In this document: positions 32,358 to 44,190 of the stretch, piece after piece
Numbering within the stretch: position 1 is the first letter of the stretch
Layout: every line of letters starts with the position of its first letter
Assembly: GCA_922989275.2 (NCBI GenBank)
Contig: OV277856.1
Coordinates: 90,043,038 to 90,107,037 of the forward strand
DNA length: 64,000 nucleotides
Direction: 5' to 3'
From: Gari tellinella
Taxonomy: Eukaryota; Mollusca; Bivalvia; Cardiida; Psammobiidae
Made by a program: the position numbers and the translations under genes
The notes under the pieces: generated by a model
Databases searched by the model: none
What the model was told of the DNA's origin: nothing
What the model saw: only the letters and a program-made list of their open reading frames with translations

Positions 32358-34017
32358 CAGTCAAACCTGTTATAGCGACCGTCCCTATATAACGACTATT
32401 TGTCTTAGCCGACCATAAAAATCCCTCCCAACACATTTTCCTTTATGTTAAGACTGTGTATACCGACAAACCTGTGTTACGCGACTAACGACCGTAATAT
32501 GCCGCTCCCAAAGTCACATGTCCCTATTTAACGCACCTGTTTGCAGCGACTCGATAATTGCCGGTCATTATCGATTTTTCAGTTTTCATTTCCGGGAGGC
32601 GAATATTCCTTTGTTTGTATGTCAGATCAAAATGTCGAGTGTTTATTTAGTTATCCTAAAAAGTGATATACAACATCTTTGTTTAATGTTCATTTAAATT
32701 ATGTTTGATAATATTTCATTCTGAAAAAAAGATTTCCGAAATTTTGATTTATAAACAAGTAATTCACGTTCCAAAACTGCATGTTATAGTTTGTGAATAG
32801 ACAAATTGTGGTAAATAGTTCAACGGCGATCTTGATTTGGGAATGAATTTGGGGAATTGAGCTACCGAAAAGCAGTTAAATATAAAACTAACTATTAGAA
32901 CTCGACAAAAAATGCTTTTCTTACCCCGAAAATAACTATTCCGGGGATGATTTACGATTAAAAGGGTTAAAAAGTCGTTCCAAATCCAACACTCCATTAC
33001 GAAAGAACGGATAGGGGAAATTATGTCGTATCATGAAACGCCGGCGTATCATAATCGTAAATTGTGCGAAAATACCCGTGTAATTAACATTTTATATGCA
33101 TGTAAACCGACAGTTAGCTTCTTGAATTGATTTTCGTACGATACATTATGAAAAATCACATTAGAAAACAAAGCGATATTCCGAAATTGTGTAGCAGAAT
33201 TTCTATGCACATTCCTATATGCCGTTGCGAACACTTGGATTTCGGCATATGTGTATTAGTGTGTTACAAGTAAAAAGATGGTTCTTAAGCGTCTTTCTTC
33301 CGTCGGTTTTACAAAGTATTTTTTTTCTACTTTGTAAGACTGTTTTTTTAATAGAAGATATTGACAAATAAAACGACGTTAAAAATAGCGCTGTCATATT
33401 TTGAAATTGACTTGAACAAAATGGCGGGGCGATAACATTATAGACGCGACACTAAACGTGGACATTTCGGGAAAGATTTACCTGTGAGAGAGACAACAGA
33501 GGCAAAAAACAACTAACACACTCTGGGATCGAATTCTTACTCCATAAGACGCGATTCTGAATATGAATTATACAGTAAATAGACTGAGAAAGCGATCCTA
33601 AATTGGACACATGTTTATCAGATACAACGGAATTGAAGGACAAATTTAAACTTTTGCGTCGAACCTGTTACGGAATAAATCTCTAAAAAGACCAGACCGA
33701 CGAATATTTCAGCTGATTGATTGGATCATTTATAGTATTTGATCAACTGGGGATGAATAGTCGACAAGTTAAATAAGTAGATATATTTGTCATAATAGCA
33801 ATGCAACTTTGTTTGAAAATATAGAAAATGATCTTCTTAATTATTGCTTTTGGTAGAAAGGGTTAATATATAATTTTATTCAGAGAAACATCCATATGGT
33901 GTTCATTTGTATACTAATTTACCCCTGAAAACTGATAACCTGACTTATGCGACTACCTGTCTTATGTGACCTTATTGTGTCTCTCCCATTGAAGGTCACA
34001 TAAGACAGGTTTGACTG
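32358..34017. mobile_element. pogo/Tigger-like non-autonomous element, 1,660 bp
   Basis: Inverted ends CAGTCAAACCTGTTATAGCG and (complement) CAGTCAAACCTGTCTTATGT, flanked by TA at 32356-32357 and 34018-34019. The left inner region repeats cgacc and taacg motifs typical of such ends. No transposase frame; all open frames are under 80 codons. The interior is richer in CpG than the surroundings. Confidence 0.78.
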
Positions 34018-34214
34018 TATAACAAGATAAGCAGGCTTTGCATTGGAGAGATATAGGTCTGTGGCAAAGCCTGTCAGCAAACATTTATTTATGATAATAA
34101 CTATATTAACAGCATTTGAATTACCTGCAGTAACTTTGCAATAAAGTCACAATGAGTTCATATTTTGATATATTTCCAGTTTTGTGTAATATACTAATAG
34201 ACTGATAAATTCAG

Positions 34215-34315
34215 CATTTAAGTGCTTAAAGCAACATAAAAGTAAATCAGAAAGCTCATTTTGCTGTCTGATTTACTTTCATTTTGCTTAAAACTGTTCC
34301 ATGTCTTAACACAAT
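34215..34315. mobile_element. Core hairpin relic (HP-B/L type)
   Basis: GTGCTTAAAGCAACATAAAA, TCAGAAAGCTC and ctgatttactttcattttgc, then ttaaaac. Confidence 0.6.
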
Positions 34316-34452
34316 ATCTAAGACTTCTATAACTGGTAATTATATCAGGATTGAAATGCAGTCTTATCAGCTATTGACTTAATCATTTTGTTTTAGCAAA
34401 TTATTAACCTTTCCTTCCACTAGCTGATAAATAAATAGTATAAAAACAAAGA

Positions 34453-34600
34453 TCAGGGTCCATGCTTATAAAGCTTTTGAGTTGAGTCTGAGTTCGTTCT
34501 CAAGCATTTGATTGGTCAGATTTGAGCCTAGGCTCAAATCTGACCAATCATATGCTTGAAAATGATTTAAGACTCAACTCAACTCAACTGATCCTGTAAG
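34453..34600. mobile_element. HP-F MITE
   Basis: AGGGTCCATGCTTATAAAGC on the left. The central palindrome at 34498-34560 has about 28-bp arms (CAAGCATTTGATTGGTCAG...). The right end runs into tgatcctgtaagag. Confidence 0.8.
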
Positions 34601-34767
34601 AGCCTCCTGATCAGAGTGCACTACTTGCCATAATTTGAAATATGTTAGGGACATTTAACCATTCAGGAGTCAATGTAACCAGGGCGTTATTTGCTTATTT
34701 CTAAATTGGAAATCTTAGTCCTTTTGGAATGTCAGCACAGAAATGATTCAACTTTCGAGAAATTTAA

Positions 34768-34895
34768 CTCTTTACTCCATTACCTGTTTCTGGAATTGAA
34801 GATAGGTGACCACTTAAAGCAGGTTAAAAAGAAAGCAGAATGTACCTTAAGACATGTTCTACTTTACTTTCAGTCTGCTTTAAGCTTAAGACTTG
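34768..34895 (-). mobile_element. HP-A MITE, truncated
   Basis: CTCTTTACTCCATTACCTG on the left and core at 34817-34888; the long side is missing. Confidence 0.7.
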
Positions 34896-35044
34896 AAATA
34901 AAACAATTAAACTGCTCTAAATTGAAATATTGAAGTTAAGCTGTACAAGACTGATTCATTGATTTTGTGTTCAATTTTGAAGCAATGACTGTTTTGTATT
35001 CAAAATGTCAAACATGCTTCCATTCTTTAAAGAAGTATGCACAT

Positions 35045-35185
35045 TTCTACAGACACTTGACTCAGTCTTTAATGCAGGACATAAGCAAAGCAGAAAGCTC
35101 ATGCTTATGTCCTGCATTAAGTTCTGAATAACATGGAAACAATTGTTTCCCATTTGATTGGTCCCTTAACACATGTTTGACTCTG
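35045..35185. mobile_element. HP-C MITE, partial
   Basis: tctttaatgcaggacataag and gcttatgtcctgcattaag form a palindrome; right end AACACATGTTTGACTCTG. Confidence 0.6.
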
Positions 35186-35550
35186 CTAGTTTTGCAATGA
35201 TAATAGAAATTCAAAGATTACAAATTAATTGATCAGCTGATTATATCATCTGCAATTGCCGAGAATTGGATTGTGAAGGCACAAGAATGGTTCTTCATAA
35301 TTGTTCATCAAGGAATCCAATTACTTAACCACTTGACTGGTACTTACAATGATCAATAAACTGATAACTTGGCTTTTATACCACCTTTGAAATAGTTGTT
35401 CAGATATTACTATGATGAAATGAAAATTCGCTATTCTTTATGAACTTATTTTTGACACTAGTGTCTTTGGGAAATAATAATAGATTCATCTTTGTAACAT
35501 ACACAGAAAAACCTGTATTGAAGAACCATTCCAAAGAAACTGTGATTACA
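35186..35550. other. No recognisable feature
   Basis: Intronic AT-rich sequence. Confidence 0.4.
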
Positions 35551-35622
35551 TTGGCAAACACTTTGGATCCTGATGTGAAGCCATGTTACACAATGTCTCA
35601 TCAGTATCCAAATATATTGCCA
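35551..35622. mobile_element. HP-D core relic
   Basis: GGCAAACACTTTGGATCCTG ... TCATCAGTATCCAAATATAT. Confidence 0.55.
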
Positions 35623-35638
35623 CTTTTTTTTTTTTTAA

Positions 35639-35870
35639 ACTCTTTGCATGCTGGGTAATTTTTTCGTCTGCAACAATTTGTCGTCTGCTATCATTCTAAA
35701 ATATGAATTTTCAAATTTTCTTTTAAATTCAGTGTCAGAATGGCAAACAGTTTGGATCCTGATGAGACGCCGCGTTAAGCTGCGTCTCATCTGGATCCAA
35801 TCTGTTTGCAGAGGTTTATCTCTGGAGGTATATACTCTGGCAGGTATATCCGCCGCTAACGTGCAAAGAG
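35639..35870. mobile_element. HP-D MITE
   Basis: ACTCTTTGCATGCTGGG to CTAACGTGCAAAGAG, flanked by TTAA (35635-35638 and 35871-35874). Palindrome at 35743-35809 (AAACAGTTTGGATCCTGATG...). It also holds the internal motif tcgtctgcaacaa. Confidence 0.85.
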
Positions 35871-35990
35871 TTAAAGACATTTTAGAAGATTCTAATTTTA
35901 AAAAAATAGAAGACAATCATTGCTGATAACAATATTACTTTGCATTCAAAGAGTTAATGACAGAACAACTGTAAAGCAGAGGTCAATTTA

Positions 35991-36202
35991 CAGTAAAACC
36001 TCTCTATTACAACCACTTAATTGTGTCAAGTATTAAGTGTTTGCGACAGGTGACTGCCTAAAGCAAGGTGACAGTAATACAGAAAGCTCCTTTAAGACTA
36101 AAGAGCTTTCTGTTTTACTGTCACCTTGCTTTAAGCTATCACCTGTCGTTTATGTAGTCAATTAGCCTTCATTTTAGTGGTCGTAATAGAGTGGTTGTAC
36201 TG
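35991..36202. mobile_element. HP-B MITE, full length
   Basis: 212 bp, CAGTAAAACCTCTCTATTAC to AGAGTGGTTGTACTG, TA at 35989-35990 and 36203-36204. Core at 36057-36135. Confidence 0.9.
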
Positions 36203-36204
36203 TA

Positions 36205-36588
36205 ATTGGAAGCATTCTGCTATACAATTGTGCTTCATTTAGCAGCCTGTCTATAGCAGATTTCAATGCTTCGTCACAGAATGATTGCTCAACAGAGATT
36301 TAAGTGTAGTTAAATTTTGATATGTATAAAGTACAACAAATCCACCTGACTTACTCCTTAGGTCTGCCACACCAATACTTGTCAAATATACAGGTCAATG
36401 CAAACAATACACAGTTCACTAAACACTATACACTTAGTATGACATGTTTGGAAAATATCCTTAAAACAACAAATTATCATTATTCAAGATGATGTATCTA
36501 CTGAGGCAACATTTTCTCGTAACATGAAAATAGTTTTGCTGCCCCAAATTTAAATTTGAAATATGTTGAATCATTAACAATGTGTTAG
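36205..36588. other. No recognisable feature
   Basis: Intronic sequence; nothing identified. Confidence 0.4.
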
Positions 36589-36591
36589 TTA

Positions 36592-36975
36592 CAGTCAACT
36601 TTGTGTCATGCGCCCATTCATTCCAGACACATGGACATCTCTAAAGATATGTGACTACAATATGCAGTCCACCAGTGTGCACAAATCTCTTATAGCAGCA
36701 TTTGGCATTACTTCTGTCCTACATTAACTCAATGAACCCTAGTGACAAGTGAACTCATCCTTTACCAACAGTGTACCAGTTTAAAGGATACTTGTCCTAT
36801 GCAAACAGTGTAAAACCAGATTAAAGGGCTCGTAAATGAGCCCTCTGATCAGGGTCTGCATGGTTTGTCGTTTTGTAAAATACAACCCTAGATAGAAGAT
36901 TCAGGGGTCACTGGGTTTAGCCAACATCTTTCTTCAAGACGGCCCATGGATATCTAGATGACTGGATAGAACACA
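36592..36975. mobile_element. HP-C MITE hosting HP-E
   Basis: Left end CAGTCAACTTTGTGTC with TA at 36590-36591. A core half (ggcattacttctgtcctaca) runs up to the insertion and ccaacatctttcttcaagac follows it. The right end is decayed. Confidence 0.6.
36728..36915. mobile_element. HP-E MITE nested in HP-C
   Basis: CTCAATGAACCCTAGTGAC to GATTCAGGGGTCACTGGG, flanked by TTAA (36724-36727) and TTTA (36916-36919). Palindrome at 36799-36868 with arms AGGGCTC / GAGCCCTCTGATCAGGGTCT. Confidence 0.8.
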
Positions 36976-37352
36976 AAGTCAACTTTTATAGAAAAAATAA
37001 GAAATATTTCATCTTAAATACTGAACCCTAATTGATTAACAGTTATTATTGAAATTTCAACAAAAGACACTGCATTGATAGGAAATTGTGATTGTCAAAC
37101 TATGTGATGATAGGAGAGGAATTAAAGACAGATGGCCAAGTTTATCTTGCTAACAGTTATATACCTGTAATTCCTGTAAGAAAGCCCTAGTACACCGCTC
37201 ATCTAATATGCATACACCACTAACTTTCTAAGAGTTACTAGAGTTTTTGACAGAACAAATGAGTGACACCTTCTGCACCACTGGACTTATACTGGCAGAG
37301 ACAGATCTATATAACATAAATTATGTCTTCTCTTGCTAAATACTTGACATAT
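36976..37352. other. No recognisable feature
   Basis: Intronic sequence; nothing identified. Confidence 0.4.
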
Positions 37353-37356
37353 TTAA

Positions 37357-37600
37357 CCATTAACCCCATAGCCTGTTTCTAATCTTAAAACAACAAGACA
37401 ACTTAAAGCAGGTTAAAAGTGAAGCGAATGCGCCTTAAGGCGCAAATACTGCTTTACTTTTAACCTGCTAAATTACCATCTGTTGGAATATAGAAAATAT
37501 TTTTTTTGCTGGATATTAATGACTGTATAATTTGGAAATATTGTCTTCTGAGGATGAATCGATTAAAGGCGTAAACAGGCGTTTTTTATGGGGTAATTGG
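37357..37600 (-). mobile_element. HP-A MITE, perfect TTAA flanks
   Basis: CCATTAACCCCATAGCC to TTATGGGGTAATTGG, TTAA at 37353-37356 and 37601-37604. Core near 37402-37472 with a small deletion in the left arm (gaagcgaatgc). Confidence 0.88.
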
Positions 37601-37961
37601 TTAAACGTTGTGTACTATGAAGATCTACCACCACAGCTGTTGTATTGGCTGATAAAATCAAGAAACTTTTCTTTTTAGCTGGAGAGGATAGGGTTGAGGA
37701 TGACTCAAGTATTCCAAATGATGTTTACAAACAGACCTGTAAGGAGATTAAAGTAACTGTTGTGGCCCTGTTACATCTACTTAAGCTTAACTTTGTGTTT
37801 TGAAAACATGGAGTAACACTAAATATAAACCATAAGCATTATGCCATTTGCCAGTGTGCATCAGGACATCATCCATATAACTCTCTCAGTGCCATCTCTG
37901 CTTAAGAACTAGAATCAAATGACCATTCAAAGAAGAAGCCTGAAAAACTCTGATCCGTCTT

Positions 37962-38208
37962 ACCCATTGCACCATTAATACGCCTTTTTACACATCTGAT
38001 TATTTCTACACTAAGAAAAATAGTTCCCACCTAGGAAGTCCTGAACATGAACATGAATCAGAAGTTTTTTCCATTATATTTCCAGATCATAGCTTAAAGC
38101 AATTCAAAAGTAAAGCAGAATGCTCCTTATGTCAGATTCTGCTTTACTTTCAACCTGCATTAAGTGGCCACCTGTCTCTAAAACTAGAAACAGGCTATGG
38201 TGTAGATG
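37962..38208 (+). mobile_element. HP-A MITE
   Basis: CCCATTGCACCATTAATACG to CAGGCTATGGTGTAGATG, TTAA at 38209-38212. It seems to lie in an HP-C copy whose right end (gcacaagtttgactac) follows at 38250. Confidence 0.78.
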
Positions 38209-38599
38209 TTAAAGATTATCATTGGCTCTTCTTCTGAATGGCTGCCTAGCACAAGTTTGACTACTGGCACTGAGAGATCAAGGCAATTATCAGAGCTCCC
38301 TCAAACCAAGTGGACAGGGTTACCAGATCACCCCATATAAACTCATTCTACTGGTCAACTACTCCATAAGGCGAAGAAAAACATTGCAAGATTGAAGATC
38401 AAAGATACATGTCAGAAAAGTATTCAGAAAAATTGAGTTAGAGACCAAAATCAGTATATAAAGTTTGTATTGAAGTGAAGACAAGTATACTTATGGAAGT
38501 CTTAATGTTTGTGTATAATTTACACATTATATCATACTTCAATACAATGAGTATCATACCACAAGTCCTGCTTTTATGAACACTAAAAATAATCAGTTA

Positions 38600-38705
38600 T
38601 AGAGCTCAAGACAGGTGGCAGCTACAAGCAGAATGAAGTTAAATGAAAAACCTTCCTATAGAAGCTCTCTCCTTTACTTCATCCTGCTTTAAGCAGCCAC
38701 ATACC
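38600..38705. mobile_element. HP-B/C-type core relic
   Basis: acaggtggcagctacaagca, then a decayed palindrome and cttcatcctgctttaagcag. Confidence 0.5.
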
Positions 38706-38709
38706 TTAA

Positions 38710-38966
38710 CCCTTTACTCCACAGACACATATTTTTAAGCATTTACATGACATTGTAATTTGTTCCTCCACTGAAAAAATAGTTCCAATTTATGCAGTCA
38801 TAATAAATATGTATCATAAGAAATGTTTTTTATATTTTAGCTGATGGAAGCTTAAAGCAGACTGAAAGTAAAGCAGAATGCACCTTAAAGTGCATTCTAT
38901 TTTACTTTCAACCTGCTTTAAGAGGTCACCTATCTTCAATACTAGAAACAGGCTATGGAGTAAAGA
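38710..38966 (+). mobile_element. HP-A MITE
   Basis: TTAA at 38706-38709, CCCTTTACTCCACAGACAC to GGCTATGGAGTAAAGAG. Core at 38852-38922. Confidence 0.85.
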
Positions 38967-39189
38967 GTTATAACTTCTTTTGGAGCAATCGTAATAGCAA
39001 GGTTTTATAGTACTAACACTCTTTTCATGTCAACAGAATTAAGGGAAATTGCATTATCAAGTTCTTACAAGTTTTATAGCATTATTCTTATTTATCATTT
39101 ATCACTAAAATGAACAAAAAACTTTCTATACTAAGGGAGAAATTTGGCCATCTAGCTTCTATTCCACTGAGCTCCAAGTAAGGAGAGTA

Positions 39190-39636
39190 CAGCAACAATT
39201 CTCTATTATGACCACTAAATTGTGTCAAGTAGGTGTTTAACCCATTACCCTATAGCCTGTTTCTAGTTTTGAAAACAAGTTACCACTTAAAGTAGGTTGA
39301 AAGTAAAGCAGAATGTGCCTTAGGGCACATTCTGCTTTACTTTCAGCCTGCTTTAAGCTATAATAAGCTAGGATATAGAAAATATTAAATATGATACATT
39401 TTCATGACAGTTTAAACGGGAACTATTTTCTTCAGTGGATGAATAAATTATAGGCGTAAAAAGTCGTATTTATGGGGGAATGGGTTAAAGCAGGAGACTG
39501 CTTAAAACAAATTTAAAGTAAAACAGAATGCTCCCTAAGGAGCTTTCTGTTTTACTTTCCCCTTGCTTTAAGCTGTTGCCTGTCTTTCATACAATCAATT
39601 ATTAGCCTTCTTTTTAGCGGTTGTAATAGTGGGGTA
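39190..39636. mobile_element. HP-B MITE interrupted by HP-A
   Basis: Left end CAGCAACAATTCTCTATTAT with TA at 39188-39189. The body resumes at 39489 with gcaggagactgcttaaaaca; core at 39500-39573 (AGAATGCTCC); right end agcggttgtaatagtggggt. Confidence 0.82.
39241..39484 (-). mobile_element. HP-A MITE, perfect TTAA flanks, nested
   Basis: CCCATTACCCTATAGCC to TTATGGGGGAATGGG, TTAA at 39237-39240 and 39485-39488. Core at 39284-39358. Confidence 0.92.
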
Positions 39637-39639
39637 TTA

Positions 39640-40385
39640 TAAAGACTAAAATCCTAACATCTCCGCCAACCAATACATTAAAATTGTTTGGGAGTACAAT
39701 ACTATAAGTAGTCACAACATAGGAAATAGCTGAGACATAACAGAGAAAATGTTGGCAATTCTCAGTGAACACCTTATCTGGAGCTCTGATTCCCACTATC
39801 CACAATGTCTTAAAAAATGATGCAGTGGTAATAAATTGCTTGAAAAAACGCAAAAAGGATCACAAAAAATGAAAACAATAATGATATCTACAGAATCCAG
39901 TGATGAGCAGACTAAAATATGTCACGAGAATTTCTATTGCAGCCTGTTAAAAACTTAAACAAAAATAGCGTTTCAGCAATAATCGGAGTAAGTTTAGAGG
40001 AAAAGAAATGATTTTCATTTAGAATAAGACACACAGAGTACAGATATGTCAAACTTCAACCCTCATCTATAATAGCATTAACACCAATATATATATATAA
40101 ATATATATATATATGTACAGCCACAAATTCATGTACCAAGTTTCATTTAAATACCAAACAAAAGGAGGAGATGAAATATTGAAAATCTAGGGAATAGTGT
40201 ACGAATTAAGGCACTCACTGAAAAATCTTGTGTTCAAAAAGTAAAGTGATCACAGCTTTTGGAAAAAATCTTGAAATATAGCTTACTTCGGCTCAAACCC
40301 GCCATAAAAGTCAAAGACTGCTAAGATGTGGTCATGCATTTTTCATATATGAAAAAGCTTTAAACTTCTGAAATTATAATATGAC
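39640..40385. other. Intronic; AT microsatellite only
   Basis: An AT run at 40087-40114; otherwise nothing recognised. Confidence 0.45.
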
Positions 40386-40389
40386 ATCA

Positions 40390-40575
40390 GAGCTCCAGAT
40401 AAAGCCAGTATTTCCAATACTACAACAAGTTCCTTATGTCATCACCAAACACTATGTTGTGACTACTCATTAGAATCATCCGTTCAAGACAATGTTAATG
40501 TATAGTCACATATAGCTTGGTGGAGACATAGAGGAGAATAGGTTGACACTGTTCAAATTACTCACTAGTATCTGG
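40390..40575. mobile_element. HP-G MITE
   Basis: CAGAGCTCCAGATAA to TATCTGGAGCCCTG, with flanks TGACAT and TGACAC, consistent with a 6-bp duplication. Palindrome around 40456-40510 is diverged. Confidence 0.75.
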
Positions 40576-40582
40576 AGCCCTG

Positions 40583-41510
40583 TGACACAATCATTGTAAA
40601 AACTGAGGCGTGGCCGTGACCAAATATCGCATAGAGACACCATTACTTCAGTTACCAAATGAAAACTCTTGGTCCTTTATAAAACAATATCTGTGTGGTT
40701 TATATGCAGACCAAAAATATAAACACATGCACGTAGGACAGAGTAGTCATTCAGGCTCTCTTGTAATTTCACAATATCTTGTTCACAGTGCTCAGTGTTG
40801 AGACAAGACATTAAGTACATAGTATTTTTGTAATGCCACAAAAAAAATAATTAAACTTAATGCAATGGAAATTATATGTTTTTCAAAATTTCACCAACAT
40901 ATGGGTTAGTTCATGCATAAACAGTAGCTAGTTCACATCTATGATATACAAAAGTAAGTCACAGCGAATGAAATTTGGTACATTACGTTCAATTGACTAA
41001 GAGGTACCAGGGATTTTAACATAACAAGAACAACTCATTCCTACAGATATTTAACCATCTGTCTCTATGATGTGGACTCAGAAGCAACTGAAGAAAGCAA
41101 AATGTTTTCACATGTATTGTATCACAAGAAAATTGGCATGGTAGTTCACCATTTTTGAGTGTATGTACGCTGATTAAGCCTTGCACAAGCTCATGCCCAA
41201 CCAGATTTTACACTCATGGCCTAAAGCTTTTGGCAGATCTATACATTTCTAACTTGGTACATGAACATGCAGGTCTGCATCTATTTGTTGGCATTACACC
41301 CAGTTTTCTTGTGGTGCATCACTTTATCTCTGAAATTTCTGAAACATGCAAATGCTTTTATTCTCTATAGTCAAATAGGTCAGGAAAATAACTTCCACCT
41401 TTATTGCTTTAATGAAATTTACATAAAGTAAAGATGGATGAAGATGACAATGAAATCATTACTGGAAATCTTCCCTTTAACCTTTAGCATGCTCTGAGTG
41501 AATACAAAAA
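40583..41510. other. No recognisable feature
   Basis: Intronic sequence; short open frames at 40610 and 41155 show no domain. Confidence 0.4.
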
Positions 41511-41513
41511 CTG

Positions 41514-41586
41514 GTGCAAACAACTAGGATCAAGATGAGATGCCAAGTTACTAGGCATACCATCAAGATCCAAACTATTTGGCAAA
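41514..41586. mobile_element. HP-D core relic
   Basis: GTGCAAACAACTAGGATCAA, gatgagatgcc and the diverged counterpart catcaagatccaaactattt. Confidence 0.5.
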
Positions 41587-41642
41587 CTTATATTTTCAAA
41601 ATGGCAGATAAATCAACTCTGAAAAATTGTTTGAGATTGGCA

Positions 41643-41843
41643 CAGGGCTGCCATTTCTCCGGATTTTTTCAAAATCTTTGGATTATTATCCTAGCAGAAT
41701 TTAGCTAAAGCAGGTTGAAAGTAAAGCAGAATGTGCCTTCAGGCGCATTCTGCTTTACTTTCAACCTACTTTAAGAAATCATGCTTGAAAAATAGAAAAT
41801 TTGGAAATCGTAGAATTTTCATGATCAACTTATGGCAGCCCTG
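41643..41843. mobile_element. HP-M MITE
   Basis: 201 bp with inverted ends CAGGGCTGCCATTTCTCC and TTATGGCAGCCCTG. Inside, 41703-41775 is an HP-A-like core (CTAAAGCAGGTTGAAAGTAA ... GCCTTCAGGC). No clear target duplication. Confidence 0.75.
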
Positions 41844-42360
41844 CTGACATATTTTGCTTATGAAAACTGCCTGTCACGCTAGAGGTCAAGTGTGTAGAAG
41901 GACTTTGTTTGAATTTGATGTGAAACATTTCTTCTTGAATTTCAGAGATATTTGATGAAGATTTTGTTCCATAAAAGAGGCGAGCCTAACAAATAGGAAA
42001 AGGCAACAGAAGATACTGGTTACTGTTCGCATAACAACAAGTCGTCACGGAAACCATTCATATTGCTATGCAGGAGTAACCGTTTTGACCTTGACACTGT
42101 CTATGAGTTTATATGGGGTAGTTCACCTACCTACGTACCAATGTGTCCCAATCCTTAAGTAAAACAAGGAGCAAAAGTGTCAGAATTAAAGGTGGATACA
42201 ACGCAATGGCAACTCTTTACAACTGTCTACATCTAAAAGCTCTGGGTCAAAATATTTCAGATGACTATTTGACATTACTGCATTTCTCCCTCCAGACTAT
42301 TATGCCTCTCCATCTTATACTGTAAAGCTTGATCGACGAGCCTTGTTTTGATAGGTTGTA
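41844..42360. other. No recognisable feature
   Basis: Intronic sequence; nothing identified. Confidence 0.4.
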
Positions 42361-42361
42361 A

Positions 42362-42542
42362 TTGTTGGGAGAAGTATTTCTAAAACAAAAATCTTTATTT
42401 TTTCATTATACCCTATGGTGTCACTACTCATTAGAATCGTCTCGAAGAGACTATTCTAATGAGTAGTAACACTATAGGATTTGGTGCTGTATTGGTGAGA
42501 CAATTTTGGATTTGTTCAGATTACTCCCCCTTATTACCCTGG
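42362..42542. mobile_element. HP-G MITE, ends decayed
   Basis: Strong palindrome at 42411-42478 (CTCATTAGAATCGTCTC and TATTCTAATGAGTAGTAACA); right side ttactcccccttattaccct. Confidence 0.75.
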
Positions 42543-42784
42543 GTTATTGTACTGTATGGGCTATATCATTTAGATATAGGTGATTTGTGGCTAGGGAAGA
42601 AAGTATTAAATTAAAATTAGTACAGACTCAGGAGACATATGCATGGATTGTAAACCTATACAGATTGGTTTCAATGGTTAGCAGACTGGAGAGTTTCTAT
42701 ACCTTCAGACTTATCTGCTGTATCCCTATGAGTACTTGTATTTCTAGAGGCACTACTATATTGTGAGGACCTTGCAGAGCAGCA

Positions 42785-42865
42785 TGAACATATCTCTAAA
42801 GACAGACTGCTACTTAATGAAGGAGAACAGTTTTATTCTGCAGTGAGCAGCCACTTGTCTTACAA
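42785..42865. mobile_element. HP-C relic
   Basis: tctctaaagacagactgcta, cttaatgaaggagaacag and gtgagcagccacttgtct. Confidence 0.45.
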
Positions 42866-42941
42866 TACCCCACATTTTGATTTGTACAGTAGCTGAATAC
42901 TTACATGTCAAAACAGAGTAAATGTCAGAGAAAAGTCAAAA

Positions 42942-43012
42942 CCAGTCGGTGCTGATTCAGATCAGAGGGCTCCTAAAGAGGCCTTCTGATCAAGGTCTGC
43001 ACTGTTTGTCAT
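42942..43012. mobile_element. HP-E core
   Basis: AGATCAGAGGGCTCCTAAAG / GGCCTTCTGATCAAGGTCTG and cactgtttgtc; outer ends not clear. Confidence 0.6.
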
Positions 43013-43115
43013 ACTTTTTTATAATATTGGTGTTATAGAGCCCCTGAGAAACTTTGTTAACTGGTACTTTATGGGATAATGGATGGGTCCATTTCTTAAG
43101 CATTGTATGGGTTAA

Positions 43116-43364
43116 CCCTTCACTCCATAGATACACATTTTTTTTTATGCATTAAATTTATTACGCCACAGAAGAAATAAGTTCAAATTTATACAGCCAT
43201 GATCATGCACCAAAAGAAATATTTTCTTTATCCTAGCAGATGGTAGCTTAAAGCAGGCTGAAAGTAAATCAGAATGTGCCTTAAAGGCACATTCTGCTTT
43301 ACTTTCAACCTGCTTTAAGCCGTCACCTGTCTTCAAAACTAGAAACAGGCTATGGGGTAAAGGG
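43116..43364 (+). mobile_element. HP-A MITE, full length
   Basis: CCCTTCACTCCATAGATAC to TATGGGGTAAAGGG, TTAA at 43112-43115 and mutated CTAA at 43365-43368. Core at 43246-43320 around GTGCCTTAAAGGCAC. Confidence 0.9.
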
Positions 43365-43368
43365 CTAA

Positions 43369-43955
43369 ACATTCTAAATTCTTGGTCCCAATGGATTTCA
43401 CAATAAGACCAAGTTGGGTTGCAGTATGCTACAGGATGACTAGTTCTACTTGATAGTATGGATTGAAAGAAATGCAATAAGCAATATAGGCTGTGTATAT
43501 ATTCACTTGTGATTTCAATAAACATACACTTTGAAGATAGACAGAATTGCAAGAAGTAAGCAAAGCTACATTTTCTGGACTTAGCTCAAAAGGATTGTAT
43601 CTGCTCCAATATTTTAAATATGATACAACCATTTTGCACCTAAGCCACGATTTATAGACTATACTTATAAAATATACGGCATAAAAAATGGAGAATATCA
43701 CACAAGGAACAATTGCACTGTTGTACAGAGTTGCCAAAATACATCATGTATGTACAAAATGCTAGACATACAATACACAACACAAAGCTATATGTTGGTC
43801 TTCATCTGCTCTCTTCTCGACTCAGTGGCCCAGTCTGAGCTTCACAACAGCAGTACACAGTGTGTTGCCACATATACAGATAAATACAGACATGAACAAT
43901 ACATTCAACTGTTTGGACTATTGCAGGGAACAGGGGCCTGTTTCACAAACATATC
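43369..43955. other. No recognisable feature
   Basis: Intronic sequence; minus-strand open frames of about 100 codons here and across the adjacent HP-A are not supported. Confidence 0.4.
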
Positions 43956-43959
43956 TTAA

Positions 43960-44190
43960 CCCTTTCCTCCACAGCCATTCGTACGTACAAATCACCTCTG
44001 TAATAAGGCAAAATCTAGTTTAAAGCAATATGAAAGTAAACCAGAAAGCTCCTTAGGGAGCTTTCTTCTTTACAGTTATATTGCTTTAAGCTGGCACTTG
44101 TATATAAAACCATAATTGAATATACATTTAACTGCTCTTATGTAACGGACTAGATAGAGGGGTTCTGAGGTGTTTCTGTGGAGGATAGGG
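43960..44190. mobile_element. HP-L MITE, full length
   Basis: 231 bp, CCCTTTCCTCCACAGCC to CTGTGGAGGATAGGG, TTAA at 43956-43959 and 44191-44194. Core at 44019-44090 (TTTAAAGCAATATGAAAG, CAGAAAGCTCC). Confidence 0.9.

Noticed and set aside
43145..43552. 135-codon minus-strand open frame
   Set aside because: Covers an HP-A element and flanking intron; no domain, no splice logic.
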